Part shown: in pieces, positions 54,224-62,473 of the stretch
Position numbering within the stretch: position 1 is the stretch's first letter
Layout: every line of letters starts with the position of its first letter
Source: Paenibacillus sabuli
GTDB taxonomy: Bacteria > Bacillota > Bacilli > Paenibacillales > Paenibacillaceae
Assembly (NCBI RefSeq): GCF_014705605.1
Contig: NZ_JACXIZ010000007.1
Coordinates: 186,001 to 250,000, forward strand
DNA length: 64,000 bases
Direction of reading: 5' to 3'
The notes under the pieces: model-generated
The model's input: the letters and a program-made list of their open reading frames with translations, nothing else
Told to the model about the DNA's origin: nothing
The model's database searches: none
Made by a program: the position numbers and the translations under genes

Positions 54224-57200
54224 ATGGCTACTCGAAAGCTGATGATGATTGCACTGGTATTCGCAGCTGTCTTGCTCGGCATGCGGCTGTGGTGGTACGA
54301 CGTTCATGACGAGGCATCGATTATCGCTGTGAAGGGCAGCGCCGATCTGCGCGGCCGTCACGATGCGCTTGGCGATCAGGTCCATGCCTTGCGCGGCGAG
54401 TGGGCCTTCTACCCCGGACGTCTGCTTGTCACCGAGCCCTCGGCCGCGCCCTTGCCAGATCCGGTCTATGTAAAGGTGCCCGGCCAGATCGACTCGGCCT
54501 TTGACCAGCGTACCTCCGGCGAGCGCCTGCGCTACGGCTCCTACCGGCTGCGGCTGCGACTCGACGAGACGACGCAGGCGCTGGATTACGCCTTGCGCCT
54601 GATCGACATCCGCAATGCTTCCCGCACGTTTGTCGATGGCGTGGAGATCGGCGCCTCCGGCTTCGCGAGCGGCAATGAAGACAGCCTCGGCTATCCGGTG
54701 CCATATCAAGGACGATTCGCCTCCGCCGGCGGCGAGATCGATATCGTGATCGAGCTGGCCGACAACGTCGCGCTCGGCAACGCCGGAATGCGCAACCCCG
54801 TCTATTTCGGCCGTGCAGAGCTAGTCGAAGCCGAGGCGGCCGTTTCCGTGCGCATGCAGCAACTGTTGTGCGTGGTGTTAGCCGTTCACGGACTTTATAC
54901 GCTGCTATGCTATTTTTTAGGTCGGCCGAACAAGGCGCTTCTTTACTTCACGTTGGTCGTGATGTTCGCCATGCTGAGCGTCCTGAGCGACGACGAGCGT
55001 TTACTGTATCAATGGCTGCCGGTCTCGGGCGAGTGGGGAAGTCGTCTGATCTTTTTTGCCTATACGGGGATTTTTCTATTACTGCCGGAGGTGGCGCGCC
55101 ACCTTTTCCCGGAAGGACAGCGACGATTTGCTCCTTTCCAGTGGCTGCGGGTGTTCAACATCCTATATCTTTTAGTTGTGCTGCTCGCGCCCTACGAATG
55201 GGTTTGGTCAACCAGGTTCTTGCTGTTCTGGATCATGGTGCTCCCGCCGCTCGCCATCGCCGTCTACATGGCGCGCATCGCCATCTGGCGGGATCCGCAG
55301 GTCGTATTCCTGCTGCTCTCCTCCATCAGCATCGTCGGCAATGTCGTTTGGGCCACGATCAACAGCCGGGAGGCGATACTTCCCTCCGTCTTTTATCCGG
55401 TCGATTACATACTGGCCTTCCTGTGCTTCGGCGCCTTTTGGCTGCAGCGATTTTTTCGCACGAGCCGACAGGCCCAGCAGCTCGCAGCTCGGCTGCAGCA
55501 GGCCGACAGGACGAAGGACGAATTCCTCGCGACGACCTCGCACGAGCTCCGCAATCCGCTGCACGGCATGCTCAACATCGCCCAGAGTCTGCTCGTGGAG
55601 GAACACCGGCCGCAGACGCGCGACCGGCTGCAGTTGCTGCTCGCAGTCGGTCGGCGCATGTCGCGCATGGTCGAGGAGCTGCTGGAATTGACTCGCCTCA
55701 AGCAGGAGACGGTGACCCTGCAGCCCCGACCGCTGCGGCTGCAAGACGTGCTGCCCGGCGTGCTGGACATGCTCCCCTATGCAGCGCCAGGCAAGCCGGT
55801 GCGCATCGCCAACCGCCTGCCCGGCGAGTTGCCTCCCGTATACGCCGACGAGCATAGGGTCGTGCAGATCTTGTTCAATCTGCTGCACAATGCCCTGAAA
55901 TTCACCGATCAAGGGATGATATCCGTCGACGCCCGGACCGGAGGAGGCTATGCCGTGGTGCGAATCAAGGACACCGGCATCGGCATGGATGCCGACCTGC
56001 TGTCCCGCGTATTCGAGCCCTACGAGCAGGGCGAGTCGGGTCTGGATGCACACGGAGGCGGTTTCGGACTGGGGCTGAGCATCTGCAGGCAATTGGTCGA
56101 GTTGCAGGGCGGGACGATCCGGGCCCGTTCGTCGCACGGCGGCGGGAGCGAATTCGTCTTCACGCTGCCACTCGCGAGTCAGCCCGAGCAGGAGCCGCAG
56201 ACGCTGGCTTTCGAAGCCGCCGCGACAGAGGAGCCGGCGACGCAGGCGGCAAGGCCGAATCATCCGGACGAAGCGGCTGCCGGCGGTCCCGCCGAGTCTT
56301 CGCACGCGGGGGATTCCCAGGGTCGCCTGCTGATCGTCGACGACGATCCTGTCAATCTGTCCAGCCTGCAGGCCTTGCTTCAGGCCATGCACTATGAGGT
56401 GGTGTGTGCCGATTCCGGCACCGCGGCGCTTCGCTTGCTCGAGCGCGAGCGATTCACGCTGATCATTGCCGATGTCATGATGCCGCGGATGTCGGGCTAT
56501 GCGCTCTGCGAGGCTATTCGTCGACGGTTCACGCTCTCCGAACTGCCGGTATTGCTGCTCACAGCTCGCAATCAGCCCGAGGACATCCAGGCCGGCTTCC
56601 GCGCCGGGGCCAACGATTATGTCACCAAGCCGGCGGATGCCGCCGAGCTGGAGGCGCGCGTGCGGGCACTCGCCGAGCTGCAGCGTTCGGTGGCCGAGCG
56701 CCTGCGCTATGAAGCTGCCTGGCTGCAAGCGCAGATTCAGCCGCATTTTTTGTTCAACACGCTGAATTCCATTGCGGCCCTGAGCGATATCGATACGGAG
56801 CGCATGCGCCGGCTGCTGGAGACGTTCGGTACCTATCTGCGCTTGAGCTTCGACGCCTACCACACGGAGCGGCGCGTCATGCTGTCGCATGAGCTGCAAT
56901 TGGTGCGGGCCTATCTCTATATCGAGCAGGAGCGCTTCGGTCAGCGACTGCGGGTAGCCTGGGAACTGGACGAGAAGGCCGATCTGCTGCTGCCTCCACT
57001 GGCGATCCAGACGCTGGTCGAGAATGCCGTCCGGCACGGCATCCTGCCCCTGGCGCGCGGCGGCACGGTGACGATTCGGCTGCAGGAGGAGCCTGGAGGG
57101 ACGCAGATTGCTGTATGCGACGACGGCGTCGGCATCCCGAGCGCCCGCATCCCGGAGCTGCTGGACGGATCGCCCGAGACGAGCCGCGGCATCGGCCTGC

Positions 57201-57340
57201 GCAATACCGACCGCAGGCTCCGGCAGCTCTATGGCAGCGGACTCTCGATCGCGAGCACGCCCGGCAGCGGCACGACAGTCTCCTTCTTCGTCCCGGCAGC
57301 GGGTGAGCCGGAAACCGGCCGTCCGACGGCGCCTTTGTAA
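54224..57340 (+). CDS. Hybrid sensor with 7TMR-DISM input, two kinase cores and an internal receiver
   Basis: 1038 residues. N-terminal helix, an extracytoplasmic DISM-like beta domain (about 35-190), a 7-helix membrane unit (about 208-405), HisKA with His440 (TTSHELRNP) and HATPase (N-box near 550, GIGMD near 588), a linker, a receiver (LLIVDDDP near 702, Asp750 in IIADVMMP, Lys near 803), then a second LytS/YesM-type kinase with His841 (QIQPHFLFNTL) and its own HATPase (NAVRHGIL, DDGVGIP, GIGLRNT). Every catalytic motif looks intact. AGGAGG precedes the ATG. Confidence 0.9.
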   Translation: MATRKLMMIALVFAAVLLGMRLWWYDVHDEASIIAVKGSADLRGRHDALGDQVHALRGEWAFYPGRLLVTEPSAAPLPDPVYVKVPGQIDSAFDQRTSGERLRYGSYRLRLRLDETTQALDYALRLIDIRNASRTFVDGVEIGASGFASGNEDSLGYPVPYQGRFASAGGEIDIVIELADNVALGNAGMRNPVYFGRAELVEAEAAVSVRMQQLLCVVLAVHGLYTLLCYFLGRPNKALLYFTLVVMFAMLSVLSDDERLLYQWLPVSGEWGSRLIFFAYTGIFLLLPEVARHLFPEGQRRFAPFQWLRVFNILYLLVVLLAPYEWVWSTRFLLFWIMVLPPLAIAVYMARIAIWRDPQVVFLLLSSISIVGNVVWATINSREAILPSVFYPVDYILAFLCFGAFWLQRFFRTSRQAQQLAARLQQADRTKDEFLATTSHELRNPLHGMLNIAQSLLVEEHRPQTRDRLQLLLAVGRRMSRMVEELLELTRLKQETVTLQPRPLRLQDVLPGVLDMLPYAAPGKPVRIANRLPGELPPVYADEHRVVQILFNLLHNALKFTDQGMISVDARTGGGYAVVRIKDTGIGMDADLLSRVFEPYEQGESGLDAHGGGFGLGLSICRQLVELQGGTIRARSSHGGGSEFVFTLPLASQPEQEPQTLAFEAAATEEPATQAARPNHPDEAAAGGPAESSHAGDSQGRLLIVDDDPVNLSSLQALLQAMHYEVVCADSGTAALRLLERERFTLIIADVMMPRMSGYALCEAIRRRFTLSELPVLLLTARNQPEDIQAGFRAGANDYVTKPADAAELEARVRALAELQRSVAERLRYEAAWLQAQIQPHFLFNTLNSIAALSDIDTERMRRLLETFGTYLRLSFDAYHTERRVMLSHELQLVRAYLYIEQERFGQRLRVAWELDEKADLLLPPLAIQTLVENAVRHGILPLARGGTVTIRLQEEPGGTQIAVCDDGVGIPSARIPELLDGSPETSRGIGLRNTDRRLRQLYGSGLSIASTPGSGTTVSFFVPAAGEPETGRPTAPL

Positions 57341-57455
57341 GGACAGATTCGGACAGCAGGAGGCTCAGATCCGCGGTGATCTCCGTGAGGTACATCGCTT
57401 GATCATGCCGATGCTCTGCTTGCCCTGGCCCGCCGCGAAGGTACCCCGGCGGGCC

Positions 57456-60400
57456 TCAATCCAGCCTCACCAGCAGCGTCTTGATCTCGTACGGCGCCAC
57501 CTTCAGACGGATTGGGCCGCTCTGCCATGCGCCGATCGGACGCTCCATCAGATCGCACTCCGCCCAGGCCGCCAGAGCGGCGTCGCTGTTCAGGACGACC
57601 GTGCCGCTGGCGCCGCCGAATTCATGCAGACGCACGAGCAGCGCCTCCTCGTCCTCGGCCCGCTTCACCGCGTCAATCGCCGCGTGCGGACAATCGACGG
57701 TCAGCAGCGAGTAGCGCGATTGCCGTGCCGCGCCCGCCTGCACGGTCAGCGGATCGTTGAGATCCCACGCCTCGCGCTCGACCTCGCCCTCGTACCAGTC
57801 GCCCCGGTGCGGCAGCAGCGCATACGTGAACACATGCGCGCCCTTGTCCGCTTCCGGATCCGGCACATTGGCGGACTTGATGAGCGAGAGGCGCAGCACG
57901 TTGTCCTTGATGTCATAGCCGTACTTGCAATCGTTCAGCAGCGCGACGCCATAGCCGCGCTCGGACAGATCGGCCCACTGGTGACCGACCGACTCGAAGC
58001 GCGCATAGTCCCAGCTCGTGTTCCAGTGGGTCGGGCGCCGCACGTTGCCGAACTGGACGTTGTACGTCGCCTCGGTCGCCCGCACCGCCACCGGGAATGC
58101 CGTCTTAAGCAATTGTCGCCGCTCCTGCCAGTCGACCTCGGTGACGAAGTCGAGGCGGCGGCTGTGCGCATAGGCCGTCAGCCGCTGCACGATGCGGGAG
58201 CCGCGATAGCGCCAGACCAGGCGCAGCACCGCGCGCAGCTCGCCGCACGCCTCCAGCTCCAGCTCCAGCAGCTCGGTCACCGCCGACATCTTCTCGGTGT
58301 AGTAGATGTCGATGTCCCACGCCTCATGGCGGCTCTTGGGCTTGTCCTCGAACACCTGCAGCTCGTTGCCCCGCGCGCCCTCCGCCAGCACCTCGCGCGC
58401 CGCGCCGCGATCGTACAGGCGAGCGAGACGCCCGGCCGCGTCGAGCACCGCGACGTAGTACGGCGTCGTCAGGGTTCGCCGCTCGGGCTCCCAGACGAAG
58501 GCCTCCCGCTGCGGCTCCGCGCCGCCGCGCGGCCGATCTGCCGGCGGAGCTCCCGCCTCGCGTCCGATGACCGCGTAGCCCAGCGCGGGCACGTCCGGCA
58601 GCCGCACGAGCCAGTCCGTGCCGACGCGCTGCGCCTGCAGCGGCCGCCCGCCCGCGTCCTGCCACCCTGCTCCGTCTGTGGGCGCCGCTGCGGATGCGGC
58701 CCCGCCGATGCGCACCAGCGCGCCGCGCGGCCACGAGGCGCTATTGAACACGGTCCATCGCCCGCTCCCATCCCGCTCTGCGCTCCCGCTCCGCTCCGGT
58801 CGACCGGCCCCACCGCCGTCCGCGTCGTCCGCATCGGCAGGCGCGATGCGCGCCTGCGCCGCCTGCAGCGCCGCCTGCCCGATCTCCTCCGCCTCGGCAT
58901 ATTCGAGCCGACAGTCGTCGTACACCTCGCGGATCGAGGAGCCGGGGATGATGTCGTGGAATTGATTGCGCAGCACGATCGTCCAGGCCTCGCGCAGCCG
59001 CTCCGCCGGGTAGCCAGCCCAATCTCTTCGCTCAGTCGCATCCAGCGTCTGCAGCCACTCGGCCTGACGCAGCAGCAGCTCAGCCTTGCGATTGGCGCGC
59101 TTGATGTGAGCCTGCGACGTATACGTACCGCGATGCAGCTCCAGGTACAGCTCGCCGTCCCACGTATGCACGTACCCGTCGGTCTGTGCGACCCGCTCTT
59201 GCAACCCTACAAAGTAATCGTCGGCCCGTCCGGTCACGACCTGCGGCAGACCCGGCATGTCCGCCAGACGTCGCCGCAGCTCCAGCATCTCGCGATTGAC
59301 GCCGCCGCCGCCGTCGCCGTAGCCGTAGGCGAGCAGCAGATTGCGATTGATGTCCTGATCGCGATAGGCCTCCCAGATGCCCTGCACCGTCTCCGGGGTG
59401 ACCACGCCATTATAGGTATAGTAGAAGCTGCCCTCCTGCCCGCCCGGGTCCGGCGTCGTGATGAAGTGGGTGAGGATCTCCGAGCCGTCGATGCCCTTCC
59501 ACATGAAGGTGTCGTGCGGCATCCGGTTGTACTGGTTCCAACTGATCTTGGTCGTCATGAAGACGCGAATGCCGCTCTTGCGCAGGATCTGCGGCAGCGC
59601 CCAACTGTATCCGAATACATCGGGCAGCCACAGATAGTCGCAGCGCACGCCGAACTCCTCCTGCAAGAAGCGCTGCCCGTACAGCAGCTGCCGCACGAGC
59701 GATTCGCCCGAGGGCAGGTTGCAATCCGCCTCCAGCCACATCGCCCCGCCGGCCTCCCAGCGGCCCTCGGCGATCCGCGCCTTGATTTGCTCGTAGAGCT
59801 GCGGGTAGTCCTGCTTGAGATAGGCGTACAATTGCGGCTGCGTCTGCAGGAACAGGTAATCGGGATACTGCTCCATCAGGCGCAGCACCGTCGCGAAGGA
59901 GCGCGCCGCCTTCTCCCGCGTATGGCGCAGCCGCCACAGCCAGGCGACATCGATATGCGTATGGCCGACGCAGGTGACAGTGACCGCGGCGCGCTTGTCC
60001 GGCAGCGCCGCCAGCGCCGCCCGTAGAGACGCGCCGGCGGCAGCCGCCGAAGCATAGAAGTCCGGCGAGCCCGGCTCCGCCCAGTCGAGCAGCCGCAGCG
60101 CGCGGTCCAGTGCCTGCAGCACGTCGCCGCGCTCGGGCGCATGCGGCTGCAGCACCCGCACCGTCTCGATGCCGGCGCGCGCGGTATAGTACAGATCGTC
60201 CACCGCCTCGTCCAGCCACGCCAGCGAGGCGTGCCGCAGCCGATGCTCGGGCCGGGCCCCGATATCGTAGCCGCCCAGCCCCGACCAGAGCCGGAAGCGC
60301 AGCTCGACCAGCCGGCCTGCCGTCCGCGGCGCGAGGAAAACCTCCCTGTGATTGCCGTCCACGCCTTGATACGGCTCGCCGTCGACGTATAGCAGCGACT

Positions 60401-60704
60401 CGAAGCCGCTGTTCGTGCCGCCCCCAGTCGTGCCGAAGTCGAAGCGTCCGACGATGCGCCGCTCCGCCCACTCCGCCGGCACCGTCACGTCCGCCGCCAG
60501 CCAGATGTACTGGTCGCGCCCCGACCAGTCGTCGCCGAGCTCCATCGCCTGCCACTGCCCGCTCTCGCGTGCGGGCGGGCGCGCCCCGATGGCCCCGTCC
60601 GGATCCTCCTGAGCGGCGAAGGGCCCGATTGCCATCGCCTCCCGATAGCGGTACGGCTCGAGCTCGCGAATGCGGGCTTCCAGCTTTTCCTCCGTCCATC
60701 GCAT
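57456..60704 (-). CDS. Alpha-mannosidase, glycoside hydrolase family 38
   Basis: 1082 residues, cytoplasmic. GH38 landmarks: zinc site GHTHIDVAWLW (His250, Asp252), nucleophile Asp362 in WLPDVFGYSWALPQ, later NQFHDIIPGSSI, and the C-terminal beta-sandwich with RRLDFVTEVDW. Removes alpha-linked mannose from imported oligosaccharides. The chosen ATG has AGGAGG 8 nt before it; an ATG two codons earlier is too close. It follows a binding lipoprotein after 103 bp with a strong hairpin in between. Permeases are not within the window. Confidence 0.95.
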   Translation of the reverse strand: MRWTEEKLEARIRELEPYRYREAMAIGPFAAQEDPDGAIGARPPARESGQWQAMELGDDWSGRDQYIWLAADVTVPAEWAERRIVGRFDFGTTGGGTNSGFESLLYVDGEPYQGVDGNHREVFLAPRTAGRLVELRFRLWSGLGGYDIGARPEHRLRHASLAWLDEAVDDLYYTARAGIETVRVLQPHAPERGDVLQALDRALRLLDWAEPGSPDFYASAAAAGASLRAALAALPDKRAAVTVTCVGHTHIDVAWLWRLRHTREKAARSFATVLRLMEQYPDYLFLQTQPQLYAYLKQDYPQLYEQIKARIAEGRWEAGGAMWLEADCNLPSGESLVRQLLYGQRFLQEEFGVRCDYLWLPDVFGYSWALPQILRKSGIRVFMTTKISWNQYNRMPHDTFMWKGIDGSEILTHFITTPDPGGQEGSFYYTYNGVVTPETVQGIWEAYRDQDINRNLLLAYGYGDGGGGVNREMLELRRRLADMPGLPQVVTGRADDYFVGLQERVAQTDGYVHTWDGELYLELHRGTYTSQAHIKRANRKAELLLRQAEWLQTLDATERRDWAGYPAERLREAWTIVLRNQFHDIIPGSSIREVYDDCRLEYAEAEEIGQAALQAAQARIAPADADDADGGGAGRPERSGSAERDGSGRWTVFNSASWPRGALVRIGGAASAAAPTDGAGWQDAGGRPLQAQRVGTDWLVRLPDVPALGYAVIGREAGAPPADRPRGGAEPQREAFVWEPERRTLTTPYYVAVLDAAGRLARLYDRGAAREVLAEGARGNELQVFEDKPKSRHEAWDIDIYYTEKMSAVTELLELELEACGELRAVLRLVWRYRGSRIVQRLTAYAHSRRLDFVTEVDWQERRQLLKTAFPVAVRATEATYNVQFGNVRRPTHWNTSWDYARFESVGHQWADLSERGYGVALLNDCKYGYDIKDNVLRLSLIKSANVPDPEADKGAHVFTYALLPHRGDWYEGEVEREAWDLNDPLTVQAGAARQSRYSLLTVDCPHAAIDAVKRAEDEEALLVRLHEFGGASGTVVLNSDAALAAWAECDLMERPIGAWQSGPIRLKVAPYEIKTLLVRLD

Positions 60705-60731
60705 CTGCATCTCCTCCTGTTTTTGCGCCAA

Positions 60732-60764
60732 AGGCGGACCGCGCAAATTCCGCGCGATCCGCCT
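60732..60764 (-). terminator. Hairpin between the binding protein and the mannosidase gene
   Basis: A 13-bp stem (60732-60744 with 60752-60764, one G-U pair, 7-nt loop) followed by TTT on the minus strand. It lies 44 nt after the binding-protein stop and 28 nt before the mannosidase start, so partial termination or mRNA end protection could keep binding protein in excess. Confidence 0.55.
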
Positions 60765-60807
60765 GCTGTATGGTCGTATTTATCAGTCTTACTTAGGCAA
60801 TCTATCG

Positions 60808-62226
60808 TTATTGCGCGCTGGCCAGCGAGCTCTGCAGCGCCGCAGCGCTGAAGTCCGGATTGGCCTCGATATTCGTCAGTCCTTCGGCGCGCGCCGCCTC
60901 CAGCGCCTTGTTGTACCGCGTATCCAGATCGGCAATCAATGCGTCCAGATCCTCACCGCCGGTCATGATGTAGCGCGTGAACGCATCGCTCATCTTGAGA
61001 CCTTCCAGCTTGGTCTCCGTGATCGACAATGGCGTCGCCGGATACAGGCCGTCATAGGCGGTCGGCAGGAAGCCCTCGATGCCGGCGATCTCCGGCGCGC
61101 CCGCCGCTTCGTTGACATACGGCAGGACCGAAATGCCGTAGCCCGCCTCCTGGTAGTCGACCCGCAGCTCCTCGCCGTACAAGTATTCCATGAACTTGTA
61201 AGCCGCCTCTTGCTTGTCCGAGTGCGCGTTGATGCCCAGATAGGCGCCCGCATTGACCCAGGTGACCCCCGCCGGTTCGCCGCTGGCCGTCGGCACGACC
61301 GCCGCCGCCCAGTCGACCTCCGTCGGGAACTGGTTCGCATAGACTGCCGGTTCGCTGGAGTGGTTCACATACATGCCGATCTTGCCTTGGGCGAATTGCG
61401 CCCGCAGCGGATCGATGTCCAGCGTCTCCGCGCCGGGCAGCATGCTGCCGTCTTCCTTCATCTGACGCATCGCCTGCACGACGTCCTTGTACATGCCCGT
61501 ATCGTACTGCCCGGACTGAATGTTGTAACCCTCGTGACTTGTGTCCGAGCTCAGCGTGCCGACCGCATAGGCCGGACGGGTGAAGCCGGAGTTATTTTTG
61601 AAGTTGCTGGCGAAGCCGTACGCGCCTTCGGCCTTGCCCGCTTCGGTAATCTTTTTCGCATATTCCACCATTTCATCCAGCGTCTGTGGCGGTCCACTCA
61701 GACCCGCCTGCTCGAACAGGTCCTTGTTATAGATCAGACGCCAGTATTGGCCGGTGTTCGGGAGCGAGTAGAGCTTGCCGTCGATCATGTTGACGTTCTC
61801 CGCGAGAACGCTTTCGAATTTGCCGCGAAATTCGTCGTCCATGAAGCCGTCCAGCTCGGCCAGGTATCCTTTTTTCACGTACGTTACGAAGTCGAAGATG
61901 CGGAGAATATCCGGCGCCTGATTGCTGGCGTACGCGACCTCGACGGCCTGATTGTAATTGTCCGCCAATACGGTCATCTCCACCTCGATGTTATCTTCAT
62001 TTTCAGCATTAAAGGCGTCGACCTTGTCCTGCATGAAGTCCATATCATGGCGATCCATCGTCCAATACGCGATCTTCGTTTTGCCTTCCGCCGCAGCATT
62101 CGTGCCGCCGCTTCCCGACTCGTTCTGTCCGCCGGCATTGCCGTTATTGCCCCCTGACGAGCACGCCGTCAGCGCCAGCGCCAGCAGAGCCACCGTTCCC
62201 GTCTTCAGCCATTGCTTCTTTGCCAT
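60808..62226 (-). CDS. Sugar ABC transporter substrate-binding lipoprotein
   Basis: 472 residues. Lipobox LALTAC with Cys22, then a Gly/Asn/Ser-rich linker and a family-1 solute-binding fold. GGGAGG lies 9 nt before the ATG at MAKKQW. Linked to GH38 alpha-mannosidase downstream and an AraC-type response regulator upstream, so a mannose-containing oligosaccharide is a fair guess. No permease follows; the ones it needs must lie elsewhere. Confidence 0.92.
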   Translation of the reverse strand: MAKKQWLKTGTVALLALALTACSSGGNNGNAGGQNESGSGGTNAAAEGKTKIAYWTMDRHDMDFMQDKVDAFNAENEDNIEVEMTVLADNYNQAVEVAYASNQAPDILRIFDFVTYVKKGYLAELDGFMDDEFRGKFESVLAENVNMIDGKLYSLPNTGQYWRLIYNKDLFEQAGLSGPPQTLDEMVEYAKKITEAGKAEGAYGFASNFKNNSGFTRPAYAVGTLSSDTSHEGYNIQSGQYDTGMYKDVVQAMRQMKEDGSMLPGAETLDIDPLRAQFAQGKIGMYVNHSSEPAVYANQFPTEVDWAAAVVPTASGEPAGVTWVNAGAYLGINAHSDKQEAAYKFMEYLYGEELRVDYQEAGYGISVLPYVNEAAGAPEIAGIEGFLPTAYDGLYPATPLSITETKLEGLKMSDAFTRYIMTGGEDLDALIADLDTRYNKALEAARAEGLTNIEANPDFSAAALQSSLASAQ

Positions 62227-62473
62227 TGCCGATTGCCTCCCTTTTACTATACCCTCATCCGGTTGAATGTTCCACCCGTTGCTAGCGAAGGCTTGCTTCC
62301 TTCCGGGTTGTCCCCATTGTATCACCGGGACGCCGCCGGGCAGGAAGGACATATCGACGGACCAGGGCGGGCAAAACAACTGTCCGGCAATTCCGCGTGC
62401 GCAAGGCATCGCACAGCCCGGCCAAGTCCAGCGCCGACACGATCGCGTCTGCTGCGGCGAGGGCGGCGCTCGG
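62227..62473 (-). promoter_or_regulatory. Intergenic region with likely promoter of the binding-protein gene
   Basis: A -10 TACAAT is seen on the minus strand at 62316-62321 (the + strand reads ATTGTA), with no good -35 17 bp upstream, as expected of an activator-dependent promoter. I find no clear repeat that the neighbouring AraC-type regulator would bind. Confidence 0.35.
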
